64,000 bases of DNA from Pseudo-nitzschia pungens. Lineage: Eukaryota > Bacillariophyta > Bacillariophyceae > Bacillariales > Bacillariaceae. This document shows, in pieces, positions 19,535-30,434 of this stretch (positions are counted from its first letter, which is position 1; every line of letters begins with the position of its first letter). A program made the position numbers and the translations under genes. The DNA is taken from assembly GCA_037355855.1 (NCBI GenBank), contig CM074763.1, forward strand, positions 3,162,001 through 3,226,000, in the 5' to 3' direction. The notes beneath the pieces were generated by a model. That model saw only the letters and a list, made by a program, of their open reading frames with translations. It was not told where the DNA came from and did not search any database.

Positions 19535-20482
19535 GGTCCATGTAGAAACTAAGGTTACTTCGTACGAGTAAGGTTACTTCGTATTACCACTTACGCGTAA
19601 GTTAACGGTAAGTTACGTAGAACCAAGCCACAGCTGTTCGGAATTACGAAGTACTTCGTATTAATTAAGGCTTAACGTAAACCTTACCGTAGTCCATTCT
19701 CGTACGGTAAGATTATTCACCATAACTTCGAAACTAGGGTAACCTTATCTTAGGTAAAAAGTAGTATGAAGTCCGACATTAGGTTAGTCCTACCGTACCG
19801 TACATAAGGTTACGGTAAGATTTAACATTACCGTACTCGTAGTTGAAACCACCGAAGTGTCTTGGTAAACCTTACGTGTACGACTTTGGAGAACGAAGGC
19901 CAGATGTTCCTGTCGTCGCGCCAAAGGAATGGACGCGTCGCCACGCATCATCCCTTTGGGCAACAACGAACGAACGCGTAGAGGAGGAGAGAAGGAAAAC
20001 AAGCCCATCATCGTTGGTCGCTTCGGTTTCGAACAAGTTCGAAAATCCAAAATATTGGCAACCATCAAAACATTATGAATTAAATCGGTCCGTCCAACCT
20101 CCACCAGAAACAACAGTAGAGTACGAGTAATTAATTACCGGTAAGGTTACGGTGCGGTATTCTTTTCTAGATTCCGATTGCGAAGCTGCGAGCCAGTTAG
20201 TCACTTCCGAAGAATCATCGTTCCGGGACAAAGACGAAAAGCAGCTGCATTGGAACATATCGTATCCTACGATACATGTGTGAGCATCCTCGAACCAAAA
20301 GCTTTCCACAAAGAACGTTGTTCGAATTGTTTATGGTTATTACAACTACTTGGATCTAAGTACAATACAGACGACAACCCACTTAACGTACCGTACCCCA
20401 CCTTCCACGCATACACTATTTGTTGGAATAATATAATAATAGTATTATACCATCATCACTCCGACAACGATACCGTAACACG
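19535..20482. other. Intergenic, upstream of the Iojap/RsfS gene
   Basis: AT-rich spacer with many TTACGGTAAG-like stretches and two exact GTAAGGTTA copies (19568, 20141). Several short open frames are not conserved-looking. It presumably includes the promoter and 5' UTR of the next gene. Confidence 0.5.
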
Positions 20483-21256
20483 ATGATCTCCATTGCCCTT
20501 TTCACAGCTTTGCTGACACTCTTGTCGCTCTGCAGTATCGATGCCTGGACCCCCAGCCCGACGACGGTGCTGTCCAAAAAGACAGCAACAGCAACAGCAA
20601 CTTCGAGGTACAAGTGCACGGCACTCCACATGGGCGGCCGCACCAACCAGCAACGACGGGAAGACCGCAAGCGGTACCAAAAGAACAACAAGATGCTCGA
20701 TTTCATCGACAAGGAGGTTACCTCGGAGGAACTGGTCGGAGACCTGGGAAGCATCAGCGACAGCCCCGAGGACGACGAACTGGCGGCCCTCGTCAGCTGC
20801 ATCGTGAGAGCCGCCGACGGACGCAAGGCCGACAACATTGTGGCCATTCGTGTCAGCAAGGTCTCCACCATTACCTCCTTTGTGGTCATTTGCACCGGAA
20901 ACTCCCGGCCCCAGAATCAGGCCATTGCCTCGATCGTCCGGGACGACGTGAGCGAGCAGTTTGGCCTGCTGCCGGGGGCTACCGGCGTTCCGGAGGGGAG
21001 CGCCGATTCCGGATGGACCATTCTTGACTACGGGAGCGTCATGGTCCACGTGATGACGCCTAGGTCGCGACTCTTCTACAACGTCGAAGGCAAGTGGCAG
21101 GACCAGGGCGGGGAGTACATGGACATTTCGGCCGCGATTCTCCCCAACACCGTGGTTGCAGCGGAAGCAGACGCGGACGGAAGCGAGTCGTCGGCGCCGG
21201 CTTCCAGCGGCACCATGGAGGGACTGTCGGAAGAGGAAGATCCGTTCTGGTCGTAA
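20483..21256 (+). CDS. rsfS: Ribosome silencing factor RsfS/Iojap, probably plastid-targeted
   Basis: 257 residues. The C-terminal half is the Iojap/RsfS domain: DDELAALVSCIVRAADGRKADNIVAIRV, FVVICTGNSRPQNQAIASIV and WTILDYGSVMVHVMTPRSRLFYNVEGKW. These proteins bind ribosomal protein L14 (uL14) of the large subunit and block subunit joining, in bacteria and organelles. The N-terminus is a signal peptide (ISIALFTALLTLLSLCSIDA) followed by WTPSPTTV and a basic Ser/Thr-rich stretch. Cleavage between Ala and an aromatic residue fits the ASAFAP rule for diatom plastid import, so a plastid ribosome role is inferred. The N-terminal Gln/Arg/Lys segment (residues 50-75) is family-atypical. No intron is needed. 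Confidence 0.87.
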   Translation: MISIALFTALLTLLSLCSIDAWTPSPTTVLSKKTATATATSRYKCTALHMGGRTNQQRREDRKRYQKNNKMLDFIDKEVTSEELVGDLGSISDSPEDDELAALVSCIVRAADGRKADNIVAIRVSKVSTITSFVVICTGNSRPQNQAIASIVRDDVSEQFGLLPGATGVPEGSADSGWTILDYGSVMVHVMTPRSRLFYNVEGKWQDQGGEYMDISAAILPNTVVAAEADADGSESSAPASSGTMEGLSEEEDPFWS

Positions 21257-21695
21257 ACAGAAACGAAAACACAAACGCAATCTCGATTGGGAGCGCAATT
21301 GGATTGGATTGAATTGGATTGGATCGAAGCGAACGGAATTTGGCTGCTGTTCAGTGTGCTCCTGAAATGTCGCTCGAATCAATCAATCTATCCAACCATT
21401 TTTTGGTACCGTAATCCGCAGTTTTGTTCTGAAACAATTTGTATTTAAAAAAAACATTAATTGATGGGTATTGTTCGTCATTCTGCCTTCGGTGCGATCC
21501 GAGTCCAAAAAGAAATACAATGCACGGGTTGGTTTGTTGCAAGAATGCCTCGAATATCGTCCATTGGTAAATCTGTAAAAACTGCAAAAGCGTCGTGGGT
21601 GCGTGCTTGTATGAGTGTGTGTGTCTCGTGTGTTTGTTGCGGTTCTATTCTACATTGGAAGAGTGGTAAGTGTTTGCCATGCGGTACCATACGGA
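21257..21695. other. Intergenic, convergent 3' ends
   Basis: About 440 bp between convergent genes, including TTGGATTGGATTGAATTGG-type short repeats just after the Iojap gene stop. No gene seen. Confidence 0.5.
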
Positions 21696-22961
21696 TCAAA
21701 AAATCGGCTTGTACCTGTTGTGGGCGTTGTGGCTGCCTCCGCTGCGGTGACTAGCGTGGGACCGATAGGTGCAGCTGCAATTCTGCGTCTGAACGGTTGA
21801 ATACGTGTCGTTGGTAGAAGACCCGCCCTGCTCCGAGGCCAGCAACCAGTCCTCGCTTTCCCTTTCCCCCTTGTTCTTGTGGCTGTAGCTGTAGCTGTAG
21901 CTGCTGCTGCCGCTGCTCCGGTTGCGGAAAAAAGAGCTCCGCTTCCCATTCTTTCGAAAGAACGAGAGCTTGTGGCGAACGCTGGAGTAACTCGACCCGT
22001 CGTCGTGGGCATAATCGTCGTCGTCCTCCTCCCCATCGTTCTGCCGGTGGTAGTCGCCCTCCTTATTGCGATCCTCATTGTAGCTCCAAGACGAACCCAA
22101 AACGTCGTCCTCATAGCTGTCCGGGAGCTCCAGCTCCTGCTGCTCTTCCTTCGAGTCTTCGTGACTGCTCGTCGTCGAAGCAATGATTGGCTGGCCGTTG
22201 CTGCCGCTGCCCGCCGGATCAGAAGCAGCATTGCTCTTGGTCACCACGGCCGCATAAGTACAGTGGTATTGCTCTCGCTGCTGCTGTTGGAGGACCGAGG
22301 GTTGGCGTTGGATCGCCGAACACGGAGCCATTGCGGAGACCGAAGCAGAAGCAGCCCGCCGCTTCATGCTCCGACTCGTCACACTCACGCGGGATCGTGC
22401 GCGGCTAGACGCACTAATCTGGGAAAGCGGGCCCATAATGCTCTCCAGCTCGGCGTCGCCACGACTATCGTGGTGGCTGCTACATCTCCGGTCCCTTCCC
22501 GTTTCGTGCTCGTATTCATCGTCTTCGCGCCCAATTTCTTCCAGGACTTGTTCGAGTTCGAGATCGGATTCCTCGTGATTGCGCTTCGTGTTGGCATAGT
22601 CGGCCGAGTGCCGGCTCCGGGATCGTTTCGGGGACGGCGAAAAGGATTTCTCTTCCTCAATCGGGGCCGTATGGCAGCTGCCGGTACGGTCGGTTCGACC
22701 ACGCGAATGGGATTTCGAATGGGAGGGGTTGGTGTACGAGTCGTAGGCCAGTGTGGAGAGATCATCGTCGGACCCATCCGAAACCGAAATTACCTTCACC
22801 ACCTTCGGAATGGCGGGAGGCTTCACCTCCGGGACAGCATTGGCCAGCGTCAGATCGTTCCAGAGATCGGCATCGTCGTCCTGGAGTTCTTCCTTCCATC
22901 GTCCGCAGGGACCACAAGTAACAATGTGTGCAATCGTTGTGAGAATCGTGTTGGTGGCCAT
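21696..22961 (-). CDS. Hypothetical acidic, Ser/Arg-rich protein
   Basis: 421 residues from MATNTILTTIAHIV. This start is preferred to one 31 codons upstream because the upstream part is Cys/Ser-rich and reads like leader. The first 30 residues contain a TCGPCGR motif and precede a conserved-looking acidic block (DDDADLWNDLTLANAVPEV and PPAIPKVVKVISVSDGSDDD). The rest is low complexity: Ser/Arg/His stretches, SSRARSRVSVTSRS, acidic DGEEDDDDYAHDDG, then a Ser/Tyr repeat SGSSSYSYSYSHKNKG. No named domain is seen. It is likely a disordered, possibly phosphorylated protein. The unbroken 1.2-kb frame with balanced codon use supports a real gene. Confidence 0.6.
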   Translation of the reverse strand: MATNTILTTIAHIVTCGPCGRWKEELQDDDADLWNDLTLANAVPEVKPPAIPKVVKVISVSDGSDDDLSTLAYDSYTNPSHSKSHSRGRTDRTGSCHTAPIEEEKSFSPSPKRSRSRHSADYANTKRNHEESDLELEQVLEEIGREDDEYEHETGRDRRCSSHHDSRGDAELESIMGPLSQISASSRARSRVSVTSRSMKRRAASASVSAMAPCSAIQRQPSVLQQQQREQYHCTYAAVVTKSNAASDPAGSGSNGQPIIASTTSSHEDSKEEQQELELPDSYEDDVLGSSWSYNEDRNKEGDYHRQNDGEEDDDDYAHDDGSSYSSVRHKLSFFRKNGKRSSFFRNRSSGSSSYSYSYSHKNKGERESEDWLLASEQGGSSTNDTYSTVQTQNCSCTYRSHASHRSGGSHNAHNRYKPIF

Positions 22962-23539
22962 GGCAGATTTCCTCCATGAGACAACCGAACAACAAAATAC
23001 CGCGGTTTTGACGCTATCGGAACAAGCCGAAAGGTACAAGTGGAAGTCCAGCAAAGTATGTGACGACCGCTAGAGACGAGAAACGATCCTTGCAATTTGT
23101 TGTTGACACCTGTTCTGATACTATGCGCACGATGAATTGAGTAGCAGAAATGACAAGGATGGAAGAAAGAAGATACTTGTTTTTGCTGGACTGATGTTCC
23201 TAGACAAAGCTGAAGAATTATTAATTGTAGTGGAAGAAAGCCTCCCCGGTCACTACAAGAGACTGATAGACCTGATGGGAAGTTTCCACGACATCCGTTT
23301 TTCGCTAGCCTAAATCGTGAGGAATCTGTTGAAACAGAAACGTACCCAGCTTGTCGGCTCTCAACGGTTGCGGAGATCTTTCTTTTTCTGTTGCTTGCAA
23401 CTCAAGTATCGGCCGGCACCACCAACAAAACTCTATTGACCTTCTCTCTTTCCATCGACAACGACGTGACAGCAAAGCAACCCCAGTGGAACACCTAACT
23501 ATTGGTATTTTATTTTTTGAATTCGGCTGCCGTATTTCT
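22962..23539. other. Intergenic between two minus-strand genes
   Basis: Holds the 3' UTR of the SmD1 gene and the promoter of the Ser/Arg-rich gene is to its left. I see no further gene. Confidence 0.5.
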
Positions 23540-24254
23540 TTATCGGCGGCCTCGTCCTCGCCCTCTTCCCCGGCCTCGGCCCGTGTCCATTGGTTTTGGT
23601 ACCGCGTTGTTTTTCTTTGGGGTGTCGTCCACGAGCAGCGCGTCCAAATTTAAGCTCTCGGGCAGCAACCAGGCTCTCATCGTGGACCCTCTTACGGAAA
23701 GTGTGGAATACGGTGTCGGATTTTTCCCGCGCCTGCAGGCGCACACGTCGGTTTGTCGAAACAGAAAGCGGTCCATAGAAACGGTGCGCACGGCACGATA
23801 AGTAGTCGAAATAGGATTGGAAATGGAAAGGCGCGGGAGTGTTGAGTGGGTGAGATAAAAAGTTTCCTGATCCGTATCGGAATTCAATAGTGGCAAGAGA
23901 GACGGAGAACAAAGGCAACGAAACAGAGTAGCTCTTTCCACGAGCGAGCGACCATCCTTCCTTGCGAGATACAGAGGTATATCGATGCATGCCGGTTCGA
24001 ATCGAAAGCGATTCGGTGCGCAAAACCCGACCTTGCAGCGATCACGAGTTTGAACGAAAAAGAACCCGACAGAACAAAATGAAATGAAACGATGACTATT
24101 CCCATTCTACGTACACGGTCACTTTCGCCTTCTTGAGATGGCAATTCATTGTAGCATCCACACCCACCACGGTCCCTTGAACCACCGTCCCATTCTTTAA
24201 CTCGATGGTCACTTGCTCCCGATTTAGCTTTTGTAGAAATTTGACGAGCTTCAT
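23540..24254 (-). CDS. SNRPD1: Small nuclear ribonucleoprotein SmD1, two exons
   Basis: Core spliceosomal Sm protein; part of the heptameric ring on U1, U2, U4 and U5 snRNA. Exon 1 is 24254-24115 ([20 protein letters not shown], then the Sm1 motif [26 protein letters not shown]). The intron is 24114-23733 with donor GTACGTAG and acceptor CTGCAG. Exon 2 is 23732-23540 ([37 protein letters not shown], then an RG-dipeptide tail). The splice is phase 2 and gives 110 residues (animal SmD1 has about 119). The tail [13 protein letters not shown] is the usual site of symmetric arginine methylation. The Sm2 motif reads VRGSTM where most SmD1 proteins have IRGNNI. The acceptor-side frame and family alignment fix the exon ends. 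Confidence 0.9.
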
Positions 24255-25614
24255 GGTAACTTTGTTTCGTCCCCGAATAGATGTCCTTCCTCGTGGTTTA
24301 ATGCTTTCCGTCCTGGATCAAGAAGGAGGTGCGGACAGTGTTTGGCGACAGCCCGTCTGCAACAGATACCTGATTGATTGTTAGAGGTTGATGGACCAGC
24401 GGTTCACAGTTGGTCTGGTTTTCGTGCCGTGTGTTGTTGCGGATGTTTTGTTTGGTTTAGGAGTTTATGCTGATTTAATATGAGTGTGTAACACATAAGG
24501 TAACCTTACCAGTCAAGGTACAAAAATGAACGGTCGGCGAAAGGGACTCACTCAATTATTTAACACAAAAAAGAAAGCTGTAGTAAGATTAACCTTACTA
24601 CGGATCCCCTAACAATTGATTTGTTTTTTAAAATTACTTCGAGTCCGATAACAATTGAGACTGGTCAACTGCGCGCCCAAAATGAACTGAATACAGTAAT
24701 TAAGTTACCATTCTTTACTTCTGAACGTACTGTACTTCGTACTTCGTATGAATAGTACCCTGTAGCCCTATTCTGTTACCCTTAGCGACCATGATGGGAA
24801 GTCAAAAATAAAAAATACCATAATTGTTTCGATCGTAAGATCTTACAGTCTTGGGACGGATGGGTAATCTTAATTCGCCTAGAATCGGCGCGCAATAGCA
24901 ACGCATCCGGAAATCGCAGTATCGCTCCGAAGAATTTTTTTGTCGAAGAAGACCCATAACGAACGAAAACTGCATTCATCCCGTCGTTTGTATCTACGGA
25001 ACTGTACGTATCGTATCGTACTGTACTGTACTGTACCTTTGCTAGTAAACCTTAGTCTTTCGTAGCGCAGCTTACGTGAAAGGAGTTGCCGAGATGTTCT
25101 TTGGCACGTCGCAAGGCAGCGTGTCAACGAGCACTGCGAGCACGTTAACGCCCGTAACCTTACGGGTGCGGGTAACTTACTCGTGCTCTGTACAACGTGC
25201 ATGCGAACAACGACTCACTCACTCACTCTCTCTCAACAAAACACTCACTTACTCCACTCTACCGTAACTTACGGTGGTAAGATTACGGTAATTACGGTAA
25301 CTTGCCCCGAAACCGATCTCCGCGAAAACCAAGGCTCGGAGGGAGGCAAATACGTTACAAGAATAGTGTTGTGCATCGTTCCTGCCTACTTTTTTCCATC
25401 CATATATGCGTTCCCATCAACGCCTACCGTACAAGACAACATCGAATAACAAATTACAAAGAGTAGCTGTTGTCTACAAAGTATAAAGCTGTAACGGAAT
25501 ATTCCGTCTCCCGATCGATCGACACGACAGAATTCCGAAGAACCGGTGTTGCACCAAAGCACACACACACACACACAGAGCGAAAGAGAAAGAGAACTAT
25601 AGACAAGGCTAACA
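24255..25614. other. Intergenic between divergent genes
   Basis: About 1.36 kb between the SmD1 start and the RING E3 start. It has two GTAAGGTTA-type motifs in inverse orientation (24501, 25155), a CACACA microsatellite at 25560, short CGTATCGTATCGTACTGTACTG repeats near 25010, and ACTCACTCACTC repeats near 25215. No gene recognised. Confidence 0.5.
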
Positions 25615-27982
25615 ATGGTCTCGTGCGGAACGAAACAACAACAACAACAACAACAACAAAAGCGGCAGCGGCGGCAGCGCAAAAATAGCGTGGGCAGGCA
25701 GAGGTGTGGAAGATTCCCTCGGGTCGGCCCCGCACTTGTTCGGGTGGGGGTTGCTTTGTTGTCGTTGTCGCTGTCGTTGTCGTTGTTGTTGTTGTGCCTG
25801 ATACCCTCCGGGGTGGAAGGAACGCTGTACCTTCCCCAGTACAATCGATCGTACGTGAGTCTCCCGGGTCTCTTTGGCAAGCCACTCCACGAGAACGACC
25901 CTCCCGTGTCCGCCTACCTCACCACGATTCCCAACCAGCCGTACATGTGTCCCGACGAGCTAAAGAACATTCGACCGAAACCTCCCCAGCAGTTTCTGAA
26001 CAACCATAAAGCACCACAACAACGGGAACAACAACAACAACAACAACAACAAGAGCAGCAACATCATGGACAACAGCAGTAGCAACAGCAACAGCAACAA
26101 TGTTTTCTACAACAATAACGGCACCGATGCAACCACAACATCAATTCCCGCTCCGGATCTAGAATTGGACTTGGATGCAAACGCCAATGTCGATGTCGAT
26201 GTCGATTACGATCTCGATTTCGACGCCGACGTTCGCGACTGGATCGAGCCGCTCCCGGTGCCCGAAGACGGACTCCCCATTGCGCTGCTGGTCGAGCGCG
26301 GTTTGTGCACCTTTTGGGAAAAGGCCGAGATGGCCTCCCGGTACGGATCCGCCGTCAGGTACGTGGTTATCTTTGACGACATTGTCTCGCCGGACCTGGT
26401 GCCCATGAGCAGCGAGTACTCGACGGACATGACCCTCCTCTTTGTGTCGGCGCTCTCGGGACACGAGCTGAGGGACTATCTGACGGGTGGTGGAGACAGA
26501 GACAGCAACGGCGACGGCGAGAGCGAGAATGGTGACGACGACAACAACAACGAGGACAACAATGAAAATGACGACGAGGAGGAGCACGACCTCGACATTT
26601 CTGGGGGCACCATAGGCGAAAACAGCAATGGCAGTGGCATGAACAAATACAATGGCAACGACAACGGGAACGACAATCACGATGACGCTCCGGGGTTGTT
26701 GGTGTGGATCGACGGAGAGCGACCGACCATCAGTCAAGAGCCCTTTCCCAGTCTCCAGGCAGCTGCTTACTTTTTGGTACGTCGGTTACGGATATCGTAT
26801 CCTATCGTATCGTATCCTATCGAACCGTGGTTGACTCGAGTTGAGTTGAGTTGAGTCTTGGTCCTCTGCGCAATGAATGGGCTACAACGGCCTCCCGTGG
26901 GTGTGTTTTTGCCGTTTTGTTTTTGAGGCCTGCCAGCGTTCGTGTGCGCATCACTAATGCTGTTGTTTTGATGGTTTGTTTGTTTGTGTCGTTCCTGGAC
27001 CGATTTCGTTTCGTTTCGGTTTCTTTCGGTTTGTTTTGTTTCTCGGTTTGCTTTTGCATTTCGTTAGGCCGCCATGTCGGGATTCCTCGCCTTTTTGATT
27101 TTCTTTGGCTGCCTCCTGATCTGCGCCCAGTGCGGCTGCATCACGGCCGCCCCCGACGAACACGGACGCATCGTTCTCTTTGCCGGTGGTCCCGGCATCC
27201 GACACACGGAGGGACTGGCGCGCATGATCCGGGTCCACAAGCTCACCCGGGAGCAGGTCGAGACGCTCGAGGAAGAAGAATTTACTACCGCAGCGGCGGA
27301 AGCGACGCGCGCGGAGGAGGGAACGGCCGATGGCGGCGCAAACGCGAGCGGTAATGGTACGGGAGACGCCAACGAGGGCGATTCGTCCTGCTGCTGCTGC
27401 ATCTGCCTGGACGAGTTCGAGGACCGCGAAATGGTCAAGGTCCTGCCCTGCGGACACAAGTTCCACGGAGACTGCCTGGTACCCTGGCTGACCGAGCGGG
27501 ATGCCAGCTGTCCGCTGTGCAAGATGGACGTCCTCAAGCACGTCCTGGAAGCGGAGAAAAAGAGCAAGGCCAAGGCCGACAGGAACAAGAAGAGGGACGG
27601 ACAAGGGGGAGACGGGGACATCGAGGCCGACAAGGACGGCGAGACGTCCCGTGGCGACGAATCCGAAACCGGTGATTCCGCAAACGATAACGACCAGCAG
27701 CAACAGCAACAGCAACAGAACGTTGCTGCCTCTTCCACCTCCAGGGGGACGTCGCCGGTCCGATCGGTGTGGTACCGTCTCCGGGGGTGGTCGCTCATTG
27801 CCAACGACGCTGCACCCTCGGACCATCGGAGGGAGGAGGCTTCTTTTGGGCGGCGGGCCGCTGCGACGTCGGCAACGACGAGCAGGAGTTCGCTGGAAGC
27901 ACCGGTGGTCGTGTCCGAGATCGAAATGGAACACCGAAGATCTGCCACGAGCGGTCTCAGAATCGCCGAGAACGCGATATAA
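25615..27982 (+). CDS. PA-TM-RING-H2 E3 ubiquitin ligase, with intron and a frame change in a CAA repeat
   Basis: Membrane E3 ligase of the PA-TM-RING (RNF13/GRAIL-like) type. The N-terminus has a polyQ/basic segment and a hydrophobic signal (LLSLSLSLSLLLLCLIPSG). The luminal protease-associated domain includes PVPEDGLPIALLVERGLCTFWEKAEMAS (split here), RYVVIFDD and an acidic Asn/Asp/Glu insert. An intron (26777-27067, GTACGT...TTAG, phase 0) follows. The next exon gives the transmembrane helix SGFLAFLIFFGCLLICA and RING-H2 CCICLDEF...LPCGHKFHGDCLVPWL...CPLCK, with all eight zinc ligands. The tail is charged with a polyQ tract. Between 26000 and 26082 the frame changes inside a CAA/CAG repeat (polyQ to polyN). 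This could be an indel, or a short intron starting near 25991. Confidence 0.82.
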
Positions 27983-28836
27983 TCCAAGCGAGGTGAGGCG
28001 AGGTGAAGCTACGCGCGGTGTATTCGGGAATACGTACCATTCAGCACGCCGGAATTTGAGATGGGAGGGAAGGGACACGCTCTGGCGGACACTAAACAAC
28101 AGCGCACTTTGTCTCCCTTTTCTTCTCGATCGAAAAAAAAATCTTTGACCGAAGCCGAACCGGACACCGTCCAACGTTCGATGGGTTCCGGGGACTCATC
28201 TCATTTCTCCAACCCGATAGTTCCGCTCCAAAAGGGCAACCTTCAAGCCGCCAGCAGAGCAGTCAAGGCCTTTTGGCCGAACCGAGTCGAACGGCTCGAA
28301 ACCATGTTGCACCAAAGAGTTCCAACCAAACCAATGCATAATCTACAACGCTTGTATGTAACTGTAACATATATTTTGTATGTGACTATGAATATCATGC
28401 ACTTACTGCGGTTCAATACGTGTAGTTGACATTGAAGCGACACATCGCATCAGTTGATGTATTCAAATCATGCAGGTTTTCGACGATAGGTTTTCCTCGA
28501 TAGTTCCTTCTCCAAACGATTGAGGACAAAACTTACAGGATACTCGTACTCGTAAGACCGGGTACGTACGGTACTTCGAAATCTCTTCGACCGGCATTAA
28601 AAAACAATCAGGCACCTTAAAAATGGAGGAGTGGGCAACGTTATTCAACGCTTGTAAGGCGTACACTACAGCGCTGTTCTTATACAGTACGAGGCAGCAA
28701 GCTGCTGTCACGAATACAAAGCTCAGCTCCCACTTCTTTCTTTTGTATCTCCTTCAAATTTAGCACCCAATCATGCCCTCCCTATCGATCGGTCCTATCG
28801 TACCTCTAGGGAAGTATTAGGACATGTAGTATCTGA
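27983..28836. other. Intergenic
   Basis: No gene recognised. Includes the 3' UTR of the RING ligase gene and a run GATCGAAAAAAAAA near 28127. The LHC fragment that follows has no recognisable upstream exon here. Confidence 0.5.
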
Positions 28837-29022
28837 GTGTATGCGCAAAAGCGCACCGACGAGCAAAAGGAACGGGGATTGCTGATCGAGATCAACAACG
28901 GACGCCTGGCCATGCTCCGAATCTTTGGATTCCTCTGCGAGCAGACCATTCCCGGATCCGTTCCAGCTTTGACGGGCATCGTCAAGCCCTACGCCGGTGA
29001 GGTCATGGCTCCTTTTGTCTAA
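28837..29022 (+). pseudogene. C-terminal fragment of a light-harvesting (LHC/FCP family) protein
   Basis: Sixty residues cover only the third membrane helix and C-terminus of a chlorophyll-binding LHC protein. LLIEINNGRLAMLRIFGFLCEQ holds the E...N/GR chlorophyll-ligand signature, and it ends SVPALTGIVKPYAGEVMAPFV. The tail resembles stress-type (LHCX) or LHCR members, but I cannot decide. The first two helices are absent within the 850 bp upstream, and the frame just before the ATG is closed by stops. This is therefore a truncated copy, or a last exon whose partners are missing. LHC proteins are about 200 residues. Confidence 0.65.
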
Positions 29023-29456
29023 GGAATAATACTAGTAGTACACGTAGCAGCAGAGCGGCGAAACGAAAACAGAAGCGAATCGATCGATCGAACCAACGAA
29101 CGGACGAATATCGATTCGCAACACTGAACGATTTGCGTCGCGTCGCATCGCATCCGCGCCAATCCAACAACAGGAAGGAAGGAATTAAAGTGAATTGAAT
29201 TGAATTGAATTGGTTGTTGCAACGACACACGAATAGACGACGAAGAAGAGGAGGAGTAGGAAGGGCCGGCATCAGCGTCTGGTGCCAATCGTGCCGTTCG
29301 AGAATTGTTTCTCGGACGACGAATAATAAAAAATAATAATACAACAATAGACATTGTGATTGAACTCGTCATCCACCTCAGAAACAAAAACTGTTTTTAT
29401 CAACTTCAATGACCTATCTCCATTACCGTTCGATTTCATTTCATTGCGCTCTGCTC
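29023..29456. other. Intergenic
   Basis: No gene seen. Includes short repeats such as GAATTGAATTGAATTG (29190-29210). Confidence 0.45.
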
Positions 29457-30004
29457 TCAATAAAGTACGATAGAGTCTCTCTTGTTGGACTTGGGAGATT
29501 TTTGGGACTTTCCCTTTTTGGAAGTCTTGGTAGGTGCATTGGTTGGAGGATCGGTAGGAGCACCTTTCTTGGAAGACTTGGTCTTCTTGGGAGACTTGGT
29601 GGGAGCCATGGTCGGAACCCTGGTTGGATTCCTGGTCGGAGCCATGGTAGGGTTCCTGGTCGGAGCCATGGTAGGGTTCCTGGTAGGATTCTTGGTCGGA
29701 ACCCTGGTGGGAGAAAAGGTGGGAGAAAAGGTGGGAGCATAGGTGAGAGGAGGATCATAGAGAATAGGATAATAGGTATGAAAATTAATGGGTGAAGTAG
29801 AGAACTCAGGATTCTGGGTTTTAAAATTAATGGGTGAAGTAGAGAACTCAGGAGAGGGGGGGGTGGAAGTAGACGAACCGATAGACGAAGAGATCGACAA
29901 AGCGGTCGAAAAACCGGACGACGAAGTAGACGACGGAGAAATGGTTGCTCGGAGGTTTCGTTCTCGCATCGGTTCTTGCAACTTCTTGTGTGGAAGCAAC
30001 AAAT
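29457..30004 (-). pseudogene. Secreted PT/Lys-rich protein, 3' part (split by copia)
   Basis: C-terminal part of a secreted protein whose 5' part is at 36292-35949. It has a Ser-rich segment, two copies of NPEFSTSPINF, then PTxxPT-type repeats (APTRNPTM, RVPTMAP) and a Lys-rich tail with KxxK spacing (SPKKTKSSKKG, TKTSKKGKSQKSPKSNKR). Lys/Ser clusters and PT repeats occur in diatom cell-wall and silica-associated proteins, so a frustule role is possible but only inferred. With one copy of the 205-bp duplication counted, 36292 to 29457 would encode 228 residues in a single frame with no intron. The insertion removes the signal peptide from this part. Confidence 0.7.
29800..30004. repeat. 205-bp direct duplication, left copy, flanking copia
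   Basis: GAGAACTCAGG...AGCAACAAAT, repeated without visible difference at 35949-36153 on the other side of the copia element. It lies in the coding sequence of the split secreted-protein gene. Confidence 0.9.
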
Positions 30005-30414
30005 TGTTGAGATGGTTGAAATATTCGGGTTAATAGAAGTGTTACTTTATTGGTTTCTATTTTCTACAAAATATGAGCCAGGTATTCTCCTCCAATAATC
30101 CCAATATTCAGTTGTAAATCACTCCTAAACTTCTTCCTGTCTTTCACTCGCCAATATCCATTTATCACTGCTCTATGTACCTTCAGTTAGAGACACTGAA
30201 TGTTTGTTCATCATGGACACAACGCACTCAGATTCCCCATATTTGTCATTCCAGTATCAGTTTTGTGAGCTCCAAATATTGCTTAGTTTGCACCTATTCT
30301 TGTCCATCTTAGTGCTACGTCGCTTTCCACCATTTTGTTCTTATTCTGATTCTGAACTGTGTTTCGCTCATTGATTCGTCTGTCCGTTCTTCGTTCGACT
30401 ACTTTGTCTCAACA
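30005..30414 (-). repeat. 3' LTR of the copia element
   Basis: 410 bp, same as 35539-35948 by eye. Confidence 0.93.
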
Positions 30415-30434
30415 CACTTCCCTATTTAACCTGT

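Noticed and set aside
23499..24023. Longer minus-strand frame over SmD1 exon 2
   Set aside because: It reads the exon in the wrong phase. The spliced SmD1 frame matches the family.
28061..28429. Open frame before the LHC fragment, tested as missing LHC exons
   Set aside because: No helix-1 or helix-2 chlorophyll-binding motif.
30000..30004. Search for an ordinary 5-bp target duplication of the copia element
   Set aside because: Left CAAAT and right GAGAA differ; the duplication is the 205-bp segment instead.
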